64,000 nt of DNA from Rhodothermia bacterium (GCA_030428385.1 JAUIDY010000008.1:24260-88259); one strand, 5' to 3'; counted from the first letter of the stretch, positions 27,938 to 36,956 are shown. Made by a program: numbers and translations. The notes: a model not told the origin generated them from the letters alone.

Positions 27938-28858
27938 TTATCGGATGCTGATCCGCAGCGTGATGGGGGTTTGCTTGCTTACTGGGTTTTTGCCCAATGA
28001 CTTCGTGCTGATGTCAGATAGAATCACGAAGTCTTCGCCCTTATTCCATTTGTTCTGAAAGGCACGATAGGTCCGGTTGCGAACTTCCCAGAGTCCTTGC
28101 ACCTTGCGAAAAGCAGGGTCATGTCCTTGGTGGATAGACACAATTGACCAGTTTCCCAACGAAGGGAACGGCCCTAATTGTCTGTTAAAATCCCAAGCTC
28201 CCAGGTTCTGATCATCGTTGTCACCCTTGCCAAAGTCGAAGCTGTCCCACAGGCACCAGCCCATGCCCGTGATGGTAAAGTGGTATTCGTTGCCTTTGCG
28301 TACCACCATCCCCGACGGAATGACCCATACGTAATACACGCCCAAGGCCGCATCAACGTCCGTGACGGTCAAAATCGGAACGCTTGTATTGCTTTTTTCG
28401 ATGCGATAGACCCAATCCTCAATAGAATCGGCGGTTTTTGCCGGTTTCCCATGCATCTTCTGCTGCAGCTTGTTTAAGTGATCAAACCCTTTTGTGGGAA
28501 AGGGTTGGGGTGCATTTTCAGGCAGCGATTTGCCAAGGGCTTTCTCCGCAATCCGCCGTAATGCTTGCTTGTCAGGCTGATTGGGAATAAAACCGCCTCC
28601 CGACCGCAACCCAAGGGTGGCTTTTCCAACGGCGTTCTCTACATCTCCTTTCAGGTCGCTTTGCGACAAAGCCCAAGAGGTGCTAATAATCCGGCAATCC
28701 AGCGGCAGCTTCTCTGATCCAGGCGTTTGCTTTTTTCGTACCTGTCCTTGGAACCACCGCTCTTGCATACGGGCCCCCATCACATAGCCTCTATGGTGCA
28801 TAATTTTTGGCATCTGTGCCAAGCTGGTCTGCTGCCAGATTCGTGCGCTGGGTATCAT
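27938..28858 (-). CDS. DUF6402-like protein, possible secretion-associated effector
   Basis: The 306-residue protein has no signal peptide. From memory of the family, several blocks fit DUF6402 in order: PKIMHHRGYVMGARMQERWF near the N-terminus, LPLDCRIISTSWALSQ (52-67), FTITGMGWCLWDSFDFGKGD followed by QNLGAWDF, and NRTYRAFQNKWNKGEDFVI plus LSDI near the C-terminus. DUF6402 proteins occur mainly near type VI secretion genes in Proteobacteria; their activity is unknown. Here it lies 118 bases downstream of an Hcp-like gene on the same strand. Base composition is lower in GC than the flanks, which suggests transfer. The start is uncertain: no clear ribosome-binding site is visible. Confidence 0.7.
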   Translation of the reverse strand: MIPSARIWQQTSLAQMPKIMHHRGYVMGARMQERWFQGQVRKKQTPGSEKLPLDCRIISTSWALSQSDLKGDVENAVGKATLGLRSGGGFIPNQPDKQALRRIAEKALGKSLPENAPQPFPTKGFDHLNKLQQKMHGKPAKTADSIEDWVYRIEKSNTSVPILTVTDVDAALGVYYVWVIPSGMVVRKGNEYHFTITGMGWCLWDSFDFGKGDNDDQNLGAWDFNRQLGPFPSLGNWSIVSIHQGHDPAFRKVQGLWEVRNRTYRAFQNKWNKGEDFVILSDISTKSLGKNPVSKQTPITLRISIR

Positions 28859-28976
28859 AACGGGTCTGGTTTACGTAGAGAGCAAAGAAGGGAGCACGAG
28901 GCACGAGAACCGCACCTCGGAGAAAGGCTAGGTGTTAAGCGACAACCGCCTCCCCGATGGCCCATGTCGCCCACAG

Positions 28977-29435
28977 CTAGGGAGTCGTCCGCTCGGGCAA
29001 GACGGTGTAGTCGACCCGAATCTTGCCGAAGTCAATAATCACGATAAACTGCCCGCCCCCTCTCTGCGTCACATCGATCACTTTAATATCCTGAAGGGTA
29101 TAGCGTTGCTTCCTTCCCACCCCCACCATATCAACCATCAGACGGGACAGGTGCCCTCCGGAATAGCACAAACGGTGGAATTGGTAAACGGCTGTGCCCG
29201 CAGTTAATGCTGAAAGGGTTAACTGTAGATCATCGCTACTATCGGTACGCCGCGAACGACCATACGCAGAGGATGGGCGATCAACGGGACCTACCCCGAC
29301 AAGCGGAAGCCATTTTGCATACGGCCCTTGCTGTGTCTGGGAAGGCGTGATGGACAGTTCGTCCGAGTAGGCAAAGCAGCGGACCCCACGTCCTTTGGCT
29401 GCGCGAAGTTGGTCAGCGATTTGTTTCGGGTGCAT
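28977..29435 (-). CDS. Hcp-like small protein (tentative type VI tube or cargo protein)
   Basis: The 152-residue protein is rich in beta strands. The second half, with DLQLTLSALTAGTAVYQFH, a middle basic stretch, RYTLQDIKVIDVTQRGGGQF and IVIIDFGKIRVDY, follows the order of strands in Hcp (a ring-forming tube protein of type VI secretion), where a YTL-NV-V-GG-E-LNF-KI pattern ends the fold. The N-terminal half, with FAYSDELSI and PYAKWLPLVGVG, is less conserved. GGAGG eight bases before ATG 29435 supports the start. The downstream neighbour is DUF6402-like. No other type VI core genes are in the window, so this would be an orphan module. The fold call is inference. Confidence 0.5.
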   Translation of the reverse strand: MHPKQIADQLRAAKGRGVRCFAYSDELSITPSQTQQGPYAKWLPLVGVGPVDRPSSAYGRSRRTDSSDDLQLTLSALTAGTAVYQFHRLCYSGGHLSRLMVDMVGVGRKQRYTLQDIKVIDVTQRGGGQFIVIIDFGKIRVDYTVLPERTTP

Positions 29436-29581
29436 CGTGCAATCCTCCGTTGTGTCTGAGAAAAGAATTTTTCCCGATCCGTACCTCCAAAGCGACAGCC
29501 GCAGCCTACATGGCCCATGTCGCCCCGCCGTTGCGCTATATTGGTAAAGCGCTGTTCTCCCTCTCTTGTCCTTGTATCCCC

Positions 29582-30163
29582 ATGAATGCCCACGGCGACA
29601 TCACCCGGCTGTTGCTCCACCTTTCGGAGGGTAATGACACCGCTTGGGACGACTTGATGGCGGTGGTCTATCACGAGTTGCGCCAGTTGGCCCACCAGCG
29701 GCTGCGGTGGGAACGCAAAGGACTGACACTGGGCACCACCGCGCTTGTGCATGAAGCCTACCTCAAGCTGGTCAACATCGACCGGCTCCAGTGGCAGAAC
29801 CGGGCGCAGTTTTTCGCCATTGCGGCCCAGGCCATGCGCCGCATCGTCATCGACTATGCCAAAACGGCCAAGCGCCTCAAGCGGGGCGGGGGGCAACGCC
29901 CGCTATCGCTGGATGCCGACGACCTCGGCCCACTGCCTGACCTGACCGAAGAAGACGCCGACGACCTGCTGGCTCTCGACGACGCGCTCTACAAACTCGC
30001 CACGCTGAACGACCGCCAGCGGCAGGTGGTGGAGTTGCGGTTTTTTAGCGGACTCACCATCGCCGAGACCGCCGAGGTGATGGGCGTGTCGCTAAACACG
30101 GTGAAGCGCGACTGGAACACCGCCCGCGCCTGGCTCAACCGCGAATTGGGCGGGGGTTTATAA
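29582..30163 (+). CDS. ECF RNA polymerase sigma factor
   Basis: The 193-residue protein matches the ECF sigma group that is paired with serine/threonine kinases. Region 2 spans about 15-90 (GNDTAWDDLMAVVYHELRQLA and FFAIAAQAMRRIVIDYAK). Region 4 spans about 130-185 (LNDRQRQVVELRFFSGLTI, then AETAEVMGVSLNTVKRDW). No anti-sigma gene is adjacent. ATG 29582 fits the family start. A TATATT word lies at 29537-29542, 40 bases upstream. The kinase gene begins 71 bases downstream on the same strand, and the two are likely co-transcribed. Confidence 0.92.
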   Translation: MNAHGDITRLLLHLSEGNDTAWDDLMAVVYHELRQLAHQRLRWERKGLTLGTTALVHEAYLKLVNIDRLQWQNRAQFFAIAAQAMRRIVIDYAKTAKRLKRGGGQRPLSLDADDLGPLPDLTEEDADDLLALDDALYKLATLNDRQRQVVELRFFSGLTIAETAEVMGVSLNTVKRDWNTARAWLNRELGGGL

Positions 30164-30234
30164 ACGGACCGGTTGACAACGGGCTGTCGCTTTACGTTTG
30201 TACCCTTTACCCACCTGCCCACCCCGTATGCGTC

Positions 30235-32547
30235 ATGACCCCGGAACGCTGGCAACGGATACATGAGTTGTTTCAGGAAACGCTAGACCAGTCTGTGGAG
30301 GCGCGGCTTGCTTTTCTGAAAGAGGCGTGCGGGCCAGACAAGGAGCTCTTCGAAGAGGTCTCCTCCCTGTTGGCCGCAGCAGAACAACCGGGGCGGTTTG
30401 ATCGGCTGGCGGAGCGCTTCGAAGAACCGGTAGCAACCGTGCCCCAAGTCATTGGGCCGTATCGGCTGCTGCACGAGTTGGGGCACGGCGGCATGGGCAC
30501 TGTCTACCTCGCCGAACGAGCGGACGGGCAGTTCGAGCAGCGCGTGGCGATTAAACTTCTGGCTACGTCGGCGCGCCAGCCCAACCTGCACCAGCGCTTT
30601 TTGGCGGAGCGGCAGATCCTCGCCCGCCTCGAACATCCCCACATCGCCCGCCTGCTGGATGGGGGTATGACGATCCCGGTGCCAGGACAACCAGAGGGCC
30701 TGCCGTACTTTGTCATGGAATACGTGCCCGGTCAACCCCTCACCACGTATTGTGATGTCCATCGGCTTTCCGTTGAACAACGGCTACGCCTGTTCGAGAC
30801 CGTCTGTACGGCCGTGCAGTACGCGCACCAAAACCTCATCATCCACCGCGACCTCAAACCCTCCAACATCCTTGTCACCGACGACGGAACAGTAAAGCTG
30901 CTCGACTTTGGTATCGCTAAGTTGCTGGAAGAAGACGCCTCGGAAACCTTGCAGACGCTCACCGGCCTCCCGCTGATGACGCCCGAGTACGCCAGCCCGG
31001 AGCAGGTGCGGGGCGAGTCGATCACAACAGCCACGGATGTGTATCAACTTGGCGTGTTGCTGTACGAGTTGCTCACGGGGCGGCGGCCGCACCGAATTCC
31101 CAGCCGCGTCTTGCACGAGGTAGCCCGCATCATCTGCCAGGAAGCCCCGCAGCGCCCGAGTACAGCGGTGGAACAAGTAGCAAGCGAGAACCCCACCGCG
31201 ATCAATCACGCCCGCAACACCAGCCCCGAACGGCTGCGGCGGCAACTGAGTGGCGACCTCGACACCATCGTGCTGATGGCGATGCGCAAAGAACCGAGCC
31301 GCCGCTACGCCTCCGCCGAAAGCCTCGCGGCCGACGTGCAGCGGCACCTGGCCGGACAACCCGTGCTGGCCCGCACCGACACCCTCGGATACCGGGCCAC
31401 CAAATTTGTGCAGCGGCACCGCTGGGGAGTGGCAGCAACGGTGGGTCTCCTCGTACTGCTGGCAGGCATTGCGGTCACCATGACCCTGCAAGCCCGGCGC
31501 ATCGCAGAGGAACGCAACCGCGCCGAGCAAGCCGTATCGTTTCTGGCCGGGTTGTTCGGGCAACTGGAGCCCGTCAACGCGCGCGGCGGCACCGTCACGA
31601 CCAAAGACCTGCTTGATGCCAGCGTCGCCCAGGTCCGCCACGACCTCATGGACCAGCCACTCCTGCAAGCCCGGCTGTTTGGCATTCTGGGCAAGGTGTA
31701 TGAACTGCGGGGGCATTTTGCCGAGGCTGACACCCTGCTGCGGCAAGCGCTTGCGTTACACCTCAGGCACTACCCTGCCGATCATCTGGTCGTTGCGGAA
31801 AGTCAACTGTCGCTGGCCGCTTTGCACACCAACCAGAGCGATCCTGTCCGCGCCGAGCCGTTGCTGCGCAGCGCCCTCGCCACGTTCCACCGCCGCCTGC
31901 CGCCCGACGACCTGCGCCAGATCTACGCCATGCTCGAACTGGGCGTCGCGCTTAGCGATGCCGGAGCGTCTGACGAAGCCGAGGCGATCTTCCGCGAACT
32001 ACTGAATGAGTTTCGTCCCGTGCTGGGTACCCATATTGAAATTGCCAGTGCCCTGGTCTATCTGGGTGGGTTGCTCACGCAGCGGGGCGCGTATGACGAG
32101 GCTGAATCCCTCCTGCAAGAAGCCCTCGCCATGCGGCGGGAGTTGGTGGGAAACGAGCACCCGTTTATCAGCAATGCCTTGGACGCCTTGGGCGACGTTG
32201 CCGTCGCGCGTGGCATGCTCGACGACGCTGCCCGCTACTATGGAGAATCACTGGACGTTCGCCTTTTGCTTTTTGAGGCGGGACACACCGACCTCGCCGC
32301 CAGCTACTTCAACCTCGGCGTGGTGGCACAGGCCCAGGGTCGCTTCGCTGAGGCCGCCGACCTGTTACAAAAGGCCCGGACGAGTTATGTCGATGCCTTT
32401 GGCGCAGGCAACCCCAACGCCCTCGATGCCGCCCACTACCTCGCGGCGTCGCTCGACACCCTCGGCGACCGTTCCGGGGCCGAAGCCCTTTGGCAGTCCA
32501 TCCAGCACCACGACTCCACCTACGTGCCTCACTCCGGCAGCTACTGA
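30235..32547 (+). CDS. Serine/threonine protein kinase with C-terminal TPRs
   Basis: The 770-residue protein has an N-terminal acidic segment (1-70), a Hanks-type kinase domain (about 75-375), one transmembrane helix (398-418) and a C-terminal region of TPR-like helices (about 430-765). The kinase is complete: glycine loop GHGGMG (83-88), catalytic Lys K107, HRDLKPSN with D206, DFG with D224 and APE-like MTPEYASPEQ. The TPR part lies on the outer side of the inner membrane. The pairing with an upstream ECF sigma factor is common in Planctomycetes and Rhodothermota, where the kinase likely controls the sigma factor. Substrates are unknown. Confidence 0.93.
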   Translation: MTPERWQRIHELFQETLDQSVEARLAFLKEACGPDKELFEEVSSLLAAAEQPGRFDRLAERFEEPVATVPQVIGPYRLLHELGHGGMGTVYLAERADGQFEQRVAIKLLATSARQPNLHQRFLAERQILARLEHPHIARLLDGGMTIPVPGQPEGLPYFVMEYVPGQPLTTYCDVHRLSVEQRLRLFETVCTAVQYAHQNLIIHRDLKPSNILVTDDGTVKLLDFGIAKLLEEDASETLQTLTGLPLMTPEYASPEQVRGESITTATDVYQLGVLLYELLTGRRPHRIPSRVLHEVARIICQEAPQRPSTAVEQVASENPTAINHARNTSPERLRRQLSGDLDTIVLMAMRKEPSRRYASAESLAADVQRHLAGQPVLARTDTLGYRATKFVQRHRWGVAATVGLLVLLAGIAVTMTLQARRIAEERNRAEQAVSFLAGLFGQLEPVNARGGTVTTKDLLDASVAQVRHDLMDQPLLQARLFGILGKVYELRGHFAEADTLLRQALALHLRHYPADHLVVAESQLSLAALHTNQSDPVRAEPLLRSALATFHRRLPPDDLRQIYAMLELGVALSDAGASDEAEAIFRELLNEFRPVLGTHIEIASALVYLGGLLTQRGAYDEAESLLQEALAMRRELVGNEHPFISNALDALGDVAVARGMLDDAARYYGESLDVRLLLFEAGHTDLAASYFNLGVVAQAQGRFAEAADLLQKARTSYVDAFGAGNPNALDAAHYLAASLDTLGDRSGAEALWQSIQHHDSTYVPHSGSY

Positions 32548-32555
32548 ACCAACAA

Positions 32556-32587
32556 CGCCCGACCAAGCGCTGTGGCCTGATCGGGCG
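32556..32587. terminator. Hairpin between convergent kinase and aquaporin genes
   Basis: CGCCCGACCA (32556-32565) and TGATCGGGCG (32578-32587) form a ten-base stem with one mismatch and a twelve-base loop. It lies nine bases after the kinase stop and 24 bases past the aquaporin stop. The T tracts on either side are weak, so its use as terminator is likely but not certain. Confidence 0.5.
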
Positions 32588-32611
32588 TAGAGTTCCGTTA
32601 AAAAAGAGAAG

Positions 32612-33247
32612 CTAGCCGTCGGGGTGTTGCACCTTAAAGACGAGGGCTGCCGCCGCGCCGCCCAGCAAGGGCGCAACGATGTAGATCCAGATGTCGCCGA
32701 GGCCGCCATCACCTGCAAACGTGTCCATCAGGATCGGGCCGATGCCGACGGCGGGGTTAAACGCCCCGCCCGACACCGGGCCTCCGGCGAATGCGCCCAC
32801 CAGCACCGTAAAGCCAATGGCAAGGCCATAGAACGAGTTGCCGTCGGTCTCCGACGCCGTGGCGACGTTGAGCACCACCAGCGCTAGCGCAAACGTAAAG
32901 AGAAACTCAACCAGCAGCACACCGACCATGCTGGCATCGGCAGCGGGTGCGGGGGCAAACGTGTCACCGACCGCCAGATACACCACCAGCGCTGCCAGAA
33001 ACGCACCCACGATCTGCGAAACCATATACGGAGCCACCTGTCCGGCGTCGAGCTTACCCCGCATAAACACCGCCAGCGTGACGGCAGGGTTATAGTGCGC
33101 CCCGGAGATGTGGCCGCCCATAAAAACCATCACCATCAGGGCCGACCCGATGGCGACGGGCGCAAAGGGTGTCCCGTCCAGCACAACAAGGCCGATGGTG
33201 AGCACGAGGAAAAACGTGCCAATACATTCTGTCAAATAACTTTTCAT
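32612..33247 (-). CDS. MIP-family aquaporin without the selectivity-filter arginine
   Basis: The 211-residue protein has six hydrophobic helices and two NPA half-helix motifs: GAHYNPAVTLAV (N53-A55) and GGAFNPAVGIGP (N164-A166), so it is a pore of the MIP family in the inner membrane. In AqpZ and GlpF the second NPA is followed by arginine, which forms the selectivity filter; here V167 takes its place. The channel may therefore pass other or larger solutes. The related Bacteroidota proteins I recall show the same NPAVG sequence. The C-terminus is short, with length slightly below the usual 230-260. Confidence 0.85.
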   Translation of the reverse strand: MKSYLTECIGTFFLVLTIGLVVLDGTPFAPVAIGSALMVMVFMGGHISGAHYNPAVTLAVFMRGKLDAGQVAPYMVSQIVGAFLAALVVYLAVGDTFAPAPAADASMVGVLLVEFLFTFALALVVLNVATASETDGNSFYGLAIGFTVLVGAFAGGPVSGGAFNPAVGIGPILMDTFAGDGGLGDIWIYIVAPLLGGAAAALVFKVQHPDG

Positions 33248-33480
33248 AGCGCATGAAGATGAGGGTGAGAAGCAGCGGGGAAACGCTTGTGCGCGCCGAG
33301 CGCCTTTAAACTAACCGTTTGGAAGGGAAGGGGGAAGGGGGGGAAGCGGAAAAGATTCATCTGGGCCTTCACGCAGTCACTGTGATCCCAAAATTTTGCC
33401 ATCAAGTCCCTCTTGCCGAACGACCAAACTCACCGCAATAATGGCTCAATACGGAATCATTGTCCCATGTAGTCAGCGAC

Positions 33481-34365
33481 TTAGATTTTATACGGCAATG
33501 CCCGCTCGACCCAATGCTCGTGTCTCCAGGTAATGTTTTTGTAGGCTGCAGCACCATAAACACCAGGGAATGTTCGTGGTCCTAACCGTGAAATTAAGAT
33601 TCTTAGCATGGGGTGTTTTGAGAGTCTTCCCAAGACCTCAAGCTTATTGTAATTCCTCATCACCTCTATTGGACAATGCTTCCTCATTTCTGATATGGCT
33701 TTATTCATCTCATGAAGGCAATCGGAATAGATCGTGCTTGCTCTGTTGCCAGGATGTGAGCGATAGCCTCCTAAGATGCAATCGACCGTATACAATGGTT
33801 CAAATAGAAAGTAGCGAGTCCATAGCTCTCCATCGACCATAAACTTGTAGTCTTGGTTGACGTAACCACCTGCTCTTTCCCATAATTCTCTTCGCCAGAA
33901 AACAGATTCTTGTTGTACCCACGCATATCGCCCAAGCAAATAATCAAAGATGTTTTTAGGAACCCGAGAGGCTTTGGTCATGGCACCACTACGGTTCCAC
34001 CATGCATTAAATCCTACGATCCACATGACATGTGGGAAGGATGAAAATATGTCAGCGACAATCTGAAAGGACCAGGGGGTATACATGTCATCCGAATTAA
34101 GCCATGCCATTATTTCCCCCGTCGTATGCGCAAATCCTTTATTTAAGGCGTGGCCGTGCCCTTCATCTTTTTCAGAGACCCAATAAGACAGACGACTCTC
34201 GTATTTTCTAATAATGTCAACGGAGCCATCATCGCTCCCACCGTCAATGACTACATATTCCAAGTTTGGATAGTCCTGACAGAGAACTGACTGAATAGTT
34301 TGATCGAGAAATTCGCCTTGGTTAAATGACGGAGTAACAATAGAAATTTTGGGGTAATCCGTCAT
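33481..34365 (-). CDS. Family 2 glycosyltransferase
   Basis: The 294-residue protein has a GT-A fold: [19 protein letters not shown] at the N-terminus, [16 protein letters not shown] (about 38-53) and the acceptor region with LNSDD (the DXD-like metal site, about 92-96). It is soluble, with no membrane segment, and should transfer a sugar to a surface polysaccharide. ATG 34365 is chosen over upstream codons because AAGG lies eight bases before it; GTG 34380 and ATG 34371 are alternatives. The DNA here is clearly poorer in GC than its neighbours and there are no sugar-biosynthesis genes next to it, which suggests an orphan acquired by transfer. Confidence 0.88.
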   Translation of the reverse strand: MTDYPKISIVTPSFNQGEFLDQTIQSVLCQDYPNLEYVVIDGGSDDGSVDIIRKYESRLSYWVSEKDEGHGHALNKGFAHTTGEIMAWLNSDDMYTPWSFQIVADIFSSFPHVMWIVGFNAWWNRSGAMTKASRVPKNIFDYLLGRYAWVQQESVFWRRELWERAGGYVNQDYKFMVDGELWTRYFLFEPLYTVDCILGGYRSHPGNRASTIYSDCLHEMNKAISEMRKHCPIEVMRNYNKLEVLGRLSKHPMLRILISRLGPRTFPGVYGAAAYKNITWRHEHWVERALPYKI

Positions 34366-34560
34366 GATCATATCCTTCACTGACTACAGCGCATACTTCT
34401 ACAGGTCAAACCTGCATAACATTTCACCCCTCGGCTAAGATATTTTCAAGCCGCATGCTGCCTTCGGCAGCATACAAACCGAACAAGCGTTTGTCAATGC
34501 GAGGAGGCATCCCAATAAAGGCAAACTTCTACACTCTGAAAACTTCACAAACCAATAAAA

Positions 34561-34586
34561 GCCCGGAAGCACAATCACTTCCGGGC
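34561..34586 (-). terminator. Terminator of glyQS
   Basis: GCCCGGAAG (34561-34569) and CTTCCGGGC (34578-34586) form a perfect nine-base stem with an eight-base loop. T-rich sequence flanks both sides, so it could end transcription in either direction. It lies 27 bases past the glycyl-tRNA synthetase stop. Confidence 0.85.
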
Positions 34587-34612
34587 CTTTTGTTATTCTC
34601 GCTTGTGGCGAC

Positions 34613-36052
34613 TCAGTCTTCCGGCGGCGTCCAACTGCGCATCCGGTCTTCGATGAAGCGGACGACGTTGTCTTTCGGGATGCGCACCTGCTCCAGCGAA
34701 TCGCGGTCGCGGACGGTGACGGTGCCATCTTCCAGCGTGTCGCCATCCACGGTGATACCAAACGGTGTGCCCGCCTCATCCATGCGGCGGTACCGCTTGC
34801 CCACGCTGCCTTTTTCGTCGTAGAACGCGTTAAAGTGGAGCCGCAGGTCTTGCTCAATGGCTCTGGCAATGTCGGGCATGCCATCACGCTTGACGAGCGG
34901 AAAGACAGCGGCTTTGATCGGGGCCACTTTCGGGTGGAAGCGCATCACGGTGCGCTTTGCACCACTTACTTCTTCTTCGCGGTACGCCTCGCTGAGAAGC
35001 ATCAGGATGGTGCGGTCGAGACCGACGGAGGTCTCCACTACATACGGCACGTAGCGCTCTTGGGCCTGCGGGTCGAAGTATTCAAGCTTTTTGCCCGCAA
35101 ACTCCTGATGGTTGCCCAGATCAAAGTCGGTGCGGCTGTGGATGCCTTCCACCTCTTGCCAGCCAATGCCGAACTCGTACTGGATGTCCACGGCGGCGTC
35201 GGCATAGTGCGCCAGTTTTTCGTGCTCGTGGAAACGCAGTTTGTGGGCTGGGATGCCGAGGCTTTGGTGCCACGCGAGGCGCTTTTCTTTCCAGTCGGCA
35301 TAGGCGTCCATCTGCGCGCCCGGCTTCACGAAGTATTGCATCTCCATCTGCTCAAACTCGCGCATGCGGAAGATAAACTGCCGCGCCACGATCTCGTTGC
35401 GGAACGCTTTGCCGATCTGCGCGATGCCGAACGGAATCTGCTGGCGGCTCGTCTGCTGCACATTCAGGAAGTTAACAAAGATGCCCTGCGCGGTCTCCGG
35501 GCGCAGGTAAATCTTGTTCTCGGCGTTGTGGATGGGGCCGATGTGGGTGTCGAACATGAGGTTAAACTGCCGCACCTCGGTCCAATCGAATGCGCCGGAG
35601 TCCGGGGCGCGGATTTCCTCGGCGATGATGAGGTCGTAGAGCGCCTGGTTCATGTCGTCGGCGTGTAGCGCGGCGACGAGGGCCTGCTGCACGCGCTCAG
35701 CGTCGGCGTCCTTGCCTTTTTTGGTGAGCCGGGCAATGTGCCCCTCAATGAGTTGGTCGGCCCGGTAACGCATCCCCGACGCCTTGTCATCAATCAGCGG
35801 GTCGCTGAACGCATCGACGTGCCCGGAGGCTTTCCACGTCGTCGGATGCATCAGGATGGCCGCGTCCACGCCTTCGATGTTATCGTGGCGGTACACCATT
35901 TCCTGCCACCACGACTCGCGGACATTGCGCTTCAGTTCCACACCCAGCGGGCCATAGTCGTACACCGCGCTGAGGCCGCCGTAGATCTCCGACGACGGAA
36001 ATATGAAGCCGCGCCGCTTGCAGAGAGAGACAATTTTATCGAGATCGCTCAT
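34613..36052 (-). CDS. glyQS: Glycyl-tRNA synthetase (single-chain, alpha2 type)
   Basis: The 479-residue class II synthetase charges tRNA-Gly. It begins DKIVSLCKRRGFIFPSSEIYGGL, the typical archaeal/eukaryotic-type start, with the ARQFIFRMREFEQMEMQYFV motif 2 region near the middle. The motif 3 region ends with SVGLDRTILMLL. The C-terminal anticodon-binding domain starts near KVAPIKAAVFPLVKRDGMP. Length fits the alpha2 form (about 450-500) rather than the separate GlyQ/GlyS pair. The gene has its own terminator. Regulation is not visible: no T-box or riboswitch was noticed upstream. Confidence 0.96.
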   Translation of the reverse strand: MSDLDKIVSLCKRRGFIFPSSEIYGGLSAVYDYGPLGVELKRNVRESWWQEMVYRHDNIEGVDAAILMHPTTWKASGHVDAFSDPLIDDKASGMRYRADQLIEGHIARLTKKGKDADAERVQQALVAALHADDMNQALYDLIIAEEIRAPDSGAFDWTEVRQFNLMFDTHIGPIHNAENKIYLRPETAQGIFVNFLNVQQTSRQQIPFGIAQIGKAFRNEIVARQFIFRMREFEQMEMQYFVKPGAQMDAYADWKEKRLAWHQSLGIPAHKLRFHEHEKLAHYADAAVDIQYEFGIGWQEVEGIHSRTDFDLGNHQEFAGKKLEYFDPQAQERYVPYVVETSVGLDRTILMLLSEAYREEEVSGAKRTVMRFHPKVAPIKAAVFPLVKRDGMPDIARAIEQDLRLHFNAFYDEKGSVGKRYRRMDEAGTPFGITVDGDTLEDGTVTVRDRDSLEQVRIPKDNVVRFIEDRMRSWTPPED

Positions 36053-36485
36053 AAGAAAAGGGTAAGATTAAATCGCCAATAGCTGGTCCAACAAGTGGTT
36101 CGCCGTTTCATCAGCCGAATGGACAAGGGGCCGCAAACTATCCTGCGCCTGTCCAGAATGCAACGCCCCACCGTTGAATACTGGGTGATTTAGCGCAAAA
36201 TGAGCGTTTTGGAGCAGGCGTTCATACGACCCCAAACCCCAGAAACAGTCGTAAGAAAATGGTAACCAAGCGCTTCCGCACCAAACCCTTACTTTTTAAG
36301 TCGCCTCTTAAGCATAAATTGTTGTGATTGAATGACTTGCCATTCATGACTGAATTTAATTACCCTGAGGGAATTCCATACCCGCCCGAACTTGCGTGTA
36401 TTGAGTAGGAAAGACCGTTTTTTGCCCCTCAAACGGTTCTTCCATCCTTGCTCCCAGCTTGTTGTGCCTACCCACGGAGGTTGTT
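36053..36485. other. Intergenic region upstream of glyQS with an ATG-less open frame
   Basis: This 433-base stretch separates divergent glyQS and the small protein gene at 36486. Its right half (about 36280-36400) is AT-rich and must hold promoters for both sides. On the minus strand, 36068-36295 is open for 76 codons and reads like protein in its last 55 codons (TTG 36235: GSYERLLQNAHFALNHP, then ADETANHLLDQLLAI), but no ATG or GTG start exists. It may be a gene remnant or chance. I see nothing else. Confidence 0.5.
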
Positions 36486-36956
36486 ATGCTGGCCCAAAAG
36501 TCTACCGGCGTATCTCGAAGTCATATGAAGTTTCATCAGTTGACGCAGGCCTTGCGTGCGCACTACGGCGACAATGTGCAAGAAGTGGAGGCGTTGCATT
36601 GGGCCGTTGAGTTGATGATCGACGCACGGCGCTCGCAGGTGGTCCATGTGCTGCTCAAAGAGCGTATGGTAAACAACCTGGATGCTTCGCGGCTGGTGAT
36701 GGACAGCCCGATTGGCCCCTTGCCGCTACGCTACGACCTCGAATCGCTGCTGCGGCGCAACGCCGTGCTCGACCTCGGTGCAATCAGCATTCAGGACCTG
36801 CAGGACGCAGAGGGGGCGCTGGTGCCTTATCTCTCCCTACGGGCCACGCGGCTGATGCGCACCGCCACCGAGGAGGAAATCTGGGAAATCCTTGACAAAG
36901 TTGCCCATGTGGCCGATGCCCTGGAGAAAGAGATTTTTGCAGACGACCGGCATTAA
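36486..36956 (+). CDS. CesT/YbjN-like small protein (secretion-chaperone fold, tentative)
   Basis: The 156-residue soluble protein is not a family I can name. Its predicted order is helix (LTQALRAHYG), three strands (ALHWAVELMI, QVVHVLLKERM, SRLVMDSPIG), helix (DLESLLRRNAVL), two strands (GAISIQDL, ALVPYLSLRATRL) and a long helix (EEEIWEILDKVAHVADALEKEIF). That helix-three strands-helix-two strands-helix order is the fold of type III secretion chaperones (CesT/SycE) and YbjN. ATG 36486 has a strong ribosome-binding site, ACGGAGGT, eight bases upstream. The next gene, a membrane protein, starts 45 bases later, so they probably work together. Confidence 0.55.
   Translation: MLAQKSTGVSRSHMKFHQLTQALRAHYGDNVQEVEALHWAVELMIDARRSQVVHVLLKERMVNNLDASRLVMDSPIGPLPLRYDLESLLRRNAVLDLGAISIQDLQDAEGALVPYLSLRATRLMRTATEEEIWEILDKVAHVADALEKEIFADDRH

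Noticed and set aside
34455..34473. ATGCTGCC/GGCAGCAT hairpin as terminator
   Set aside because: It has no T tract and lies upstream of the glycosyltransferase gene on its strand; kept as an unexplained hairpin.
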